Position numbers and translations under genes: made by a program | Shown here: piece by piece, positions 59,398 through 64,000 of the stretch | Position numbering within the stretch: the first letter of the stretch is position 1 | Layout: each line of letters starts with the position of its first letter | The notes under the pieces: model-generated | What the model saw: only the letters and a program-made list of their open reading frames with translations | Database searches by the model: none | Told to the model about the DNA's origin: nothing | Assembly (NCBI GenBank): GCA_963782495.1 | Contig: CAWAJU010000004.1 | Location: forward strand, 1-64,000 | DNA length: 64,000 nt | DNA from: DASQBT01 sp963782495 | GTDB taxonomy: Bacteria; Pseudomonadota; Gammaproteobacteria; Burkholderiales; Thiobacillaceae | Direction: 5' to 3'

Positions 59398-59490
59398 GGA
59401 AGAGATCGTTCCCCGGTGGGGCGCCCGGTCTTCAAAACCGGGAGGGGCCGCCATGCGGTCCCTGGTAGGTTCGACTCCTGCTCTCTTCCG
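59398..59490 (+). tRNA. selC: tRNA-Sec (anticodon UCA)
   Basis: 93 bases. The acceptor GGAAGAGA pairs with TCTCTTCC (8 bp, the long tRNA-Sec acceptor). The anticodon stem CCCGGT/ACCGGG holds loop CTTCAAA, so the anticodon is TCA. A long variable arm GGGGCCGC/GCGGTCCC is present, as is the T-loop TTCGACT. The genome continues GCCCA after the stem, so CCA is not quite encoded (an extra C, which could be an error). About 240 bases separate it from selB. Confidence 0.95.
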
Positions 59491-59960
59491 CCCATCTTCC
59501 TGGCGACCTGAACAAGGTTTCCAGGAGATTCACCAAGGGCGCTAGCCGGATTGACCGTTGCCTGTCCCGCATGTCGGCTCAGGGCATCTGCTGACGTGGC
59601 TTTGTCAAACGTAGAAGCATCGCGATTCAAAAATGGTGTGCCTTCGGTAGGCCGTGAACACTGAGCGGCAGCTTTCCTTATCGGGGAATGCACACTTCTG
59701 ACCCGATCCGGCTTGACGACCAATTCATGGTCGATGGCGGCTTACTGATCATGCGGCCGGCGGTCGCTGGATTCTTAGCTCTGCCTCCTGATCGGCCGAA
59801 GCTGCCAGTCGAGCTTATGCCGATAACTGGTGGCTCATTTAAACGAAAGCGGAAGCTTAAAAATCTGAAGAGAAGATAGGCAACGGAACCGGCGGCAAAC
59901 GCGCGCGTAAGAAGGCTTTATAAGAATCAGGCAAACGATCCAATCATTCGCCTGATGAAG
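59491..59960. other. Intergenic region downstream of selC
   Basis: About 470 bases. A 63-residue frame (59,688-59,879, plus strand) has no recognised family. A small inverted repeat (ATCAGGC...GCCTGAT, about 59,926-59,957) could end the minus-strand beta-protein transcript. Nothing else is seen. Confidence 0.4.
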
Positions 59961-61070
59961 TCAGTTCAGCTTGTTCTTGGCGACATTGTGCCAAGAAGTC
60001 GCAACGGTCTGCTGATGCTCGAAGACTTCCGAGATGACAGCGCGAATAGATGGTTGGTATAACAGTGATCATGGTGGTTGACTTACGAATTTCCTTGACG
60101 CCAGTGCTGCAATTCAGTAGTTCGCCATCTCCCAGCTGAAGGGAGGCGTCAAGTTCATGTAGTGAGCAGATCCAACAACCTTTGCTGAAAGTTCCTTATG
60201 TTGGATGGTCAGCGAATCCAGTTTCTTTGAATGGCCACGCACGACATAGAACTGGTTGTCGATAGTGTAACGAATCTTCGCATTCGCAGCGGTGCAATAA
60301 CGCCATCAGCAGCATTAGGATTGCGGATCACATAGTCCCCGAAGACGATATTACGATCCTGGCTTCCAGAGAAAATTGCCTTCCACGCAAGCATTCGATC
60401 TGTGGAAACATCCATCAGCATCCGGGGTTTCAACTGCTTCATTCACCGCCGCTGGCATCGATCCACCGGCGATTTGACCGTGCCGAACCCTAAACTACGC
60501 AGAACACTGACCGCGTTTTCGGCGTCTTCAATCAAGTCCAGGACTGAAATGGTGGACATTCCTCAAAATCAACCAATACGTAGCAATTGCTCTGGCTGAC
60601 TATCAGTGATGCCATGATGTCATTTATGCGCGCTGAGAGATAAGGAACGTCAAGCATGTCAGTGGATCGCCTCGCGATCCAGACGAATACACGGCATCAC
60701 GGGAAACATGGTGCGGATATTTTTGAGCGCTTGGATATAAGCGGGGTCATCCCAACGGTCATATCCCACTACCGGATGAGCAGGGGTGCCATTGGATCTG
60801 AACTGTGAAACGAGTACTCCAAAATCTATAGCCGCTTTCTGTTCGCGCATTCGGGCTCCACTTTGAGATGTCCAAGAAGGCTGGGCGGCCGGCCAAGCTT
60901 TCCAGCCTTTGCGGCTGTCCGACAAATTGCTTTTTCAAATACTTTGTATCTGTTTTTGCGCGGGTAACCAAAGAGCGGCATCGTCTTATCTGAGATTGAC
61001 GTTTGTAAGTTTTTCAGGGCAACAAATTCGCCTGCTTAGCCGCCATCAGCGGAACATAAAGAATGCTCAT
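59961..61070 (-). pseudogene. Beta-family protein (phage beta-protein-like), frameshifted
   Basis: Minus-strand pieces in several frames make one protein of about 370 residues. The start (ATG 61070) reads MSILYVPLMAAKQ, then EFVALKNLQTSISDKTMPLF after a shift. The middle reads GQPQRLESLAGRPAFLDISKW, AIDFGVLVSQFRSNGTPAHP and YIQALKNIRTMFPVMPC. The end reads MLMDVSTDRMLAWKAIF, NIVFGDYVIRNP, RYTIDNQFYVVRGHSKKL and HQQTVATSWHNVAKNKLN. This matches the beta-family (Pfam Beta_protein) layout, function unknown. Frame changes near 61,035, 60,850, 60,450 and 60,260, among others, make it inactive as given. It follows the IrrE-type gene with 1 base between stop and start. Confidence 0.7.
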
Positions 61071-61071
61071 C

Positions 61072-62266
61072 TTAGACCTCTACTTCTGAGAAATTAAAGT
61101 ACTTGCTCACTTGCCCGTGCCCAACCAAATCATTAAAAATGTATAGTTCTCTCGCTTTTTCCGCAGCCTGAAGGCGATGATCGCCGGGTTATTTTAATTC
61201 CCGAGAAAGCATATCTATAGTTAGATTGCTCGGGTTTAGGTACGCATCGCTGCGTTTCCATGCGACTCTGGGTATCAAAGCTTCCTTCGCGATTCGATTG
61301 GCTTCTACTTCTCGTCGGTCCTCGGATGACGAGTTTAGGTTGTCCATAAATGTCTCTTCACAATCGACATGTTTATATGTGACAACTTCATGGAGCTAGG
61401 TAAACAAAAATTATCTAGCTGATCAAACGCAGTGTTAGACAACATCGGTGTTCCATCTTCATCTTGCATGGCTGTGCCATCTAGCAACGTTCTCTTCAGA
61501 TGGGGCTCGATAACGACAGCTATACCACGTTCTATGTACCTACTGCCAAGACGGGGCCACGTCAAACCAACGCAACTGCGCCAGTTCACGCATTAATGTG
61601 AGGTAAACTGGTCTCGCTCAAACGAACAAGAGTAGATTTCCTTTCTCTGGCTTTCTGAATTACCGAGCTAGCTATGCATAAAGCGCATATTTTGTAGCTG
61701 GGGAGTAAGCATCTCCCAGGGTTCGACGGAATGCGCTGCTACGAATTCCACGCCACATTTGAGATGAAACTCTGTACCAGTTCTTCCGTAGACTTGGCTG
61801 CCTTATTGGATAGCTTTTGAAGCCAACCGCGAGCGATCATTTCTTTTATTGGAAAAAATCCAGTCAACTTCGTCTTTTTCAGTTCAGTAGCCTCAGTTTC
61901 CCCCACCCCAACAAGTGTCTCTGTTGATATACAACCCGCTAGAAAGTGCGCGAATGATATTGACTGTCAGTGGACGCTTTCTTGCCAAAACCTCCGAAAC
62001 TCGACTACGGGTGCCCGAAAGAAGGTACAAGATCCGCCTGCTTTAACCCCGTTCTTCCATTCAAACAAGATCGCGCCAATTGGATCGGGGTCTTCTATTG
62101 GGTATTTCTGGTTCTCAAATGCCTCGACCGACACAGATAGAAGTTCAAGGCGTTCCGCTTCCTTACTTCCTGGCTGCGGCTCGCGGGCGAGAAGCCGCTG
62201 TATCTCCGAGAGATATTCTTGGTGTTGCTCCTCAGAGCGGATTACTTTAGTGTCCATGCGCATCAT
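61072..62266 (-). pseudogene. HigA/XRE-ImmA/IrrE-like antitoxin-peptidase, frameshifted
   Basis: In order on the minus strand: a HigA-like start (VIRSEEQHQEYLSEIQRLLA; ERLELLSVSVEAFENQKYP), broken in the HTH (frame change near 62,050). Then VGVGETEATELKKTKLTGFF and IKEMIARGWLQKLSNKAAK. Then GSRYIERGIAVVIEPHLKR, LLDGTAMQDEDGTPM, and FMDNLNSSSEDRREVEANRIA and ALIPRVAWKRSDAY, which belong to an ImmA/IrrE peptidase domain. The HExxH zinc site falls on further frame changes (HEVVT..KH). About 400 residues altogether. Type: antitoxin or regulator of the HigB-like toxin upstream. Confidence 0.7.
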
Positions 62267-62529
62267 TAATTCGTACTCTTCAGGTCCACCACAAGGGCAA
62301 TGGCCTGCGGAAAGATCATTGCAACTTCAATACATTGCGGATGCAGCCCAACAGGGAACTGAAACACATCATCTGCAACTTTGCGTGCCCTTGGGAATTG
62401 GCGCAAAACATCTTTCGACACTTTCCAATTGGCGTGCGATAACTCCGACACCCAGCTACGCATCCACGTATCAGTCTGGTCGTCCAAGCCGTAAAGTGCC
62501 CGAAGGCGGTTCCTTCCAAGTAGCTTCAT
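62266..62529 (-). CDS. HigB-like toxin (RelE superfamily mRNA interferase)
   Basis: An 87-residue protein. KLLGRNRLRALYGLDDQTDTW, SELSHANWKVSKDVLRQFP, DVFQFPVGLHPQCIEVAMIFPQAIALV match a HigB-type toxin. The C-terminus ends VDLKSTN where relatives usually run on a few residues, another probable single-base change. It lies directly before the HigA-like antitoxin, the toxin-first order of hig loci. As the antitoxin is broken, the toxin may be inactive or unregulated. Confidence 0.7.
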   Translation of the reverse strand: MKLLGRNRLRALYGLDDQTDTWMRSWVSELSHANWKVSKDVLRQFPRARKVADDVFQFPVGLHPQCIEVAMIFPQAIALVVDLKSTN

Positions 62530-62934
62530 AATCAGTGATGTTCACGATATGGGAACATATTACACCAATCGACCCTTGCAATGCACGTTCCCAAAATGAG
62601 AATTTTTGATAAATTCACTTTAGTCAGCGATGCGTACTGCATCAGCGTCGGTCCGCCTTGGGTCGGGAGTGTGGATTCGCAGTTTTGGAAAGGCCCATTC
62701 AGCTTGAATTTCTAATCAACAGCCGGTACGCAGCGCATAGCAGACCTGATCTTCTCAAACCCCACCGGCAATTCAGGCCGAGACTGAGACTCTGCGACCA
62801 GAAGCCTAAAGGTCCGGTGCGAGATCACAAAGCCGACGTCAGTCGCATCAGAATTTACCGCTGCTGTACTTCCGCAGTTGGCCGGTTTCCGCCCTCCACA
62901 GCGTACTCACCCTCATCCCACATCGCTCTAATAA
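62530..62934. other. Intergenic region
   Basis: About 400 bases between the toxin gene and the metal transporter operon. The plus-strand frame at 62,658-62,981 is not supported by any family. It should contain the toxin promoter near 62,530-62,640, which is AT-rich. Confidence 0.4.
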
Positions 62935-63112
62935 TTACAGCTCGCCCAAACCAAAGCCCGCCAGACGACAGCCCTGATTGACCAGCGCCGCTGCGGCTAG
63001 GGCAATGCCGAGCACCGGCGCGGCGCCGAACAGGGTCCAGTGCCCGCTGCCGGTTTCCTGGCGCATCACGGCGACCGAGGCGGCATGCCAGCGCAAGCTT
63101 CACCGTCAGCAT
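62935..63112 (-). pseudogene. Small membrane protein of the metal permease operon, frameshifted
   Basis: The frame from ATG 63112 (MLTVKLALA) shifts near 63,083; in the corrected frame it reads HAASVAVMRQETGSGHWTLFGAAPVLGIALAAAALVNQG and CRLAGFGLGEL to the TAA at 62935-62937. Two hydrophobic helices are visible. Similar small proteins often follow znuB-type genes, function unknown. One base is missing, either real or an error. Confidence 0.6.
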
Positions 63113-63129
63113 CAGCGGCCGTTGATCGC

Positions 63130-63984
63130 TCACGGTTTCGCTTCCGAAGCCACCGTGGTGCGCCGCCAGCGCAGCCAAATTCCTCGGCTCAAGGCCGAAA
63201 GCAGGTAGGCCAGCCCGGCCAGCAGGATGATGGTGGCGCCGGAGGGCAGGTCGGGTTCGTAGGACAGCGCCAGCCCCGCGCCGGTGAAAATGACCCCGAG
63301 CAGAGTCGCCATCAGCATCATCGCGGCGAGCGAGCGCACATACTGGCTGGCGATGGCGGCCGGCAGGGTCAGGAGCGCAATCACCAGCACCAGCCCCACC
63401 ACCTGGATCAGGATCACCACGGTCAAGGCAACTATCAGCAACAGCCACAGATAGAACACGTCGACCGGCACCCCGCGCAGGCGTGCGAATTCCTCGTCGA
63501 AGCACACGGCGAGAAATTGCTTGCGAAACAGCCACACCAGGGCGACGATCACGCCGTCCAGTCCCGCCATCAGCAGCAGATCCGTGCGTGGCACCATCAG
63601 GATGTTGCCGAACAGGTAGCTCATCAGGTCCACGTTGTAGCCCGGCGTGCGCGAGATGAAGATGATCCCGATCGCCATGCCCACCGCCCACAGCGCTCCG
63701 ATGATGGTGTCCTCGTGCTGGCGGAAGCGCAGACTGACCCAGCCGATGATCAGCGCCGCCAGCAGCGCGGCGACGAGCGCGCCGCCGATGGGGCTGTTGC
63801 CAAGGAAATAGGCGATGCCCATGCCGCCCAGCACCGCGTGGGCCACGCCGCCGGCGAGGTAACCGATGCGCTTGACCACGACATAGCTGCCGACGATGCC
63901 GCAGGCGATGCTGGCCAGCACGCCGGCAGCCAGGGCATGCTGCAGAAACGCGTGGCCGGCAAGCGCCTGCAGAAAGGCGCTCAT
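63130..63984 (-). CDS. znuB: ZnuB-type metal ABC transporter permease
   Basis: A 284-residue inner membrane permease with about eight to nine helices. The beginning (AAGVLASIACGIVGSYVVVKRIGYLAGGVAHAVLGGMGIAY) and the middle (DEEFARLRGVPVDVFYLW; VVGLVLVIALLTLPAAIAS) match the ABC-3 family (ZnuB/MntB/TroC). It imports zinc or manganese together with an ATPase and a binding protein. The start overlaps the stop of the previous gene (ATGA), likely the ATPase. The metal cannot be told from sequence alone. Confidence 0.9.
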   Translation of the reverse strand: MSAFLQALAGHAFLQHALAAGVLASIACGIVGSYVVVKRIGYLAGGVAHAVLGGMGIAYFLGNSPIGGALVAALLAALIIGWVSLRFRQHEDTIIGALWAVGMAIGIIFISRTPGYNVDLMSYLFGNILMVPRTDLLLMAGLDGVIVALVWLFRKQFLAVCFDEEFARLRGVPVDVFYLWLLLIVALTVVILIQVVGLVLVIALLTLPAAIASQYVRSLAAMMLMATLLGVIFTGAGLALSYEPDLPSGATIILLAGLAYLLSALSRGIWLRWRRTTVASEAKP

Positions 63985-64000
63985 GGCTTCGCCCCCATCT
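63981..64000 (-). CDS. 3' end of the upstream transporter gene (partial)
   Basis: The last residues MGAKP and a TGA overlap the ZnuB start. It is probably the ATPase gene (ZnuC-type), most of which lies beyond the window. This is an inference from operon order. Confidence 0.4.

Noticed and set aside
59688..59879. 63-codon plus-strand frame after selC
   Set aside because: No recognised family and no clear ribosome-binding site. Kept only as a note in the intergenic entry.

Overview
The window looks like a chromosomal stretch of a GC-rich betaproteobacterium or close relative. This rests on a PEP-CTERM surface protein inside a Pga-type exopolysaccharide operon, multi-domain GGDEF/HDOD/EAL signalling proteins, UbiB, DUF302 and a DinG/YoaA helicase; it is an inference, since no rRNA or marker phylogeny is available here.

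Layout. (1) 1-21,260 is an accessory region. It holds c-di-GMP/two-component signalling genes (one broken), an integrase remnant, a secreted thioredoxin pair, a nested RIT (recombinase-in-trio) element, a 2,846-residue Rhs polymorphic-toxin lipoprotein with a probable immunity gene, an IS30 remnant and a complete IS21-family element. It ends beside tRNA-Thr(CGU). (2) 21,394-28,081 is core-like: tRNA-Thr, gltX, tRNA-Val(CAC), a secreted di-haem beta-propeller protein, a periplasmic coiled-coil protein and nadC. (3) 28,196-32,789 is an overlapping four-gene operon behind a good sigma-54 site: PEP-CTERM protein, PgaD-like, PgaC-like synthase and PgaA-like TPR porin. (4) clpB follows behind a near-consensus sigma-32 promoter. 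(5) 35,563-49,816 holds exported TPR, DUF1614, DUF302 and NlpC/P60 proteins, a large hybrid kinase, UbiB, a broken GGDEF-EAL gene and a small metzincin protease. (6) 50,004-54,546 holds a YoaA-like helicase, a YbgE-like protein, a HisC-like aminotransferase and a ferritin-like protein.

(7) The most striking locus is 54,978-59,490, a compact selenocysteine cassette. It consists of an AhpC/Prx-type peroxiredoxin whose peroxidatic cysteine codon is an in-frame UGA followed by a textbook bacterial SECIS hairpin, then selA, selB and the tRNA-Sec gene selC. selA as given carries about eight single-base frameshifts and selB a compensating pair, so either the sequence is error-prone here or the pathway is decaying. 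(8) 59,961-62,529 is a decayed module of HigB-like toxin, HigA/IrrE-like antitoxin and beta-family protein. The window closes with a ZnuB-type metal permease operon.

Themes: surface polysaccharide and protein sorting (region 3), redox and selenium defence (region 7), mobile-element turnover (regions 1 and 8), and much c-di-GMP and two-component signalling.
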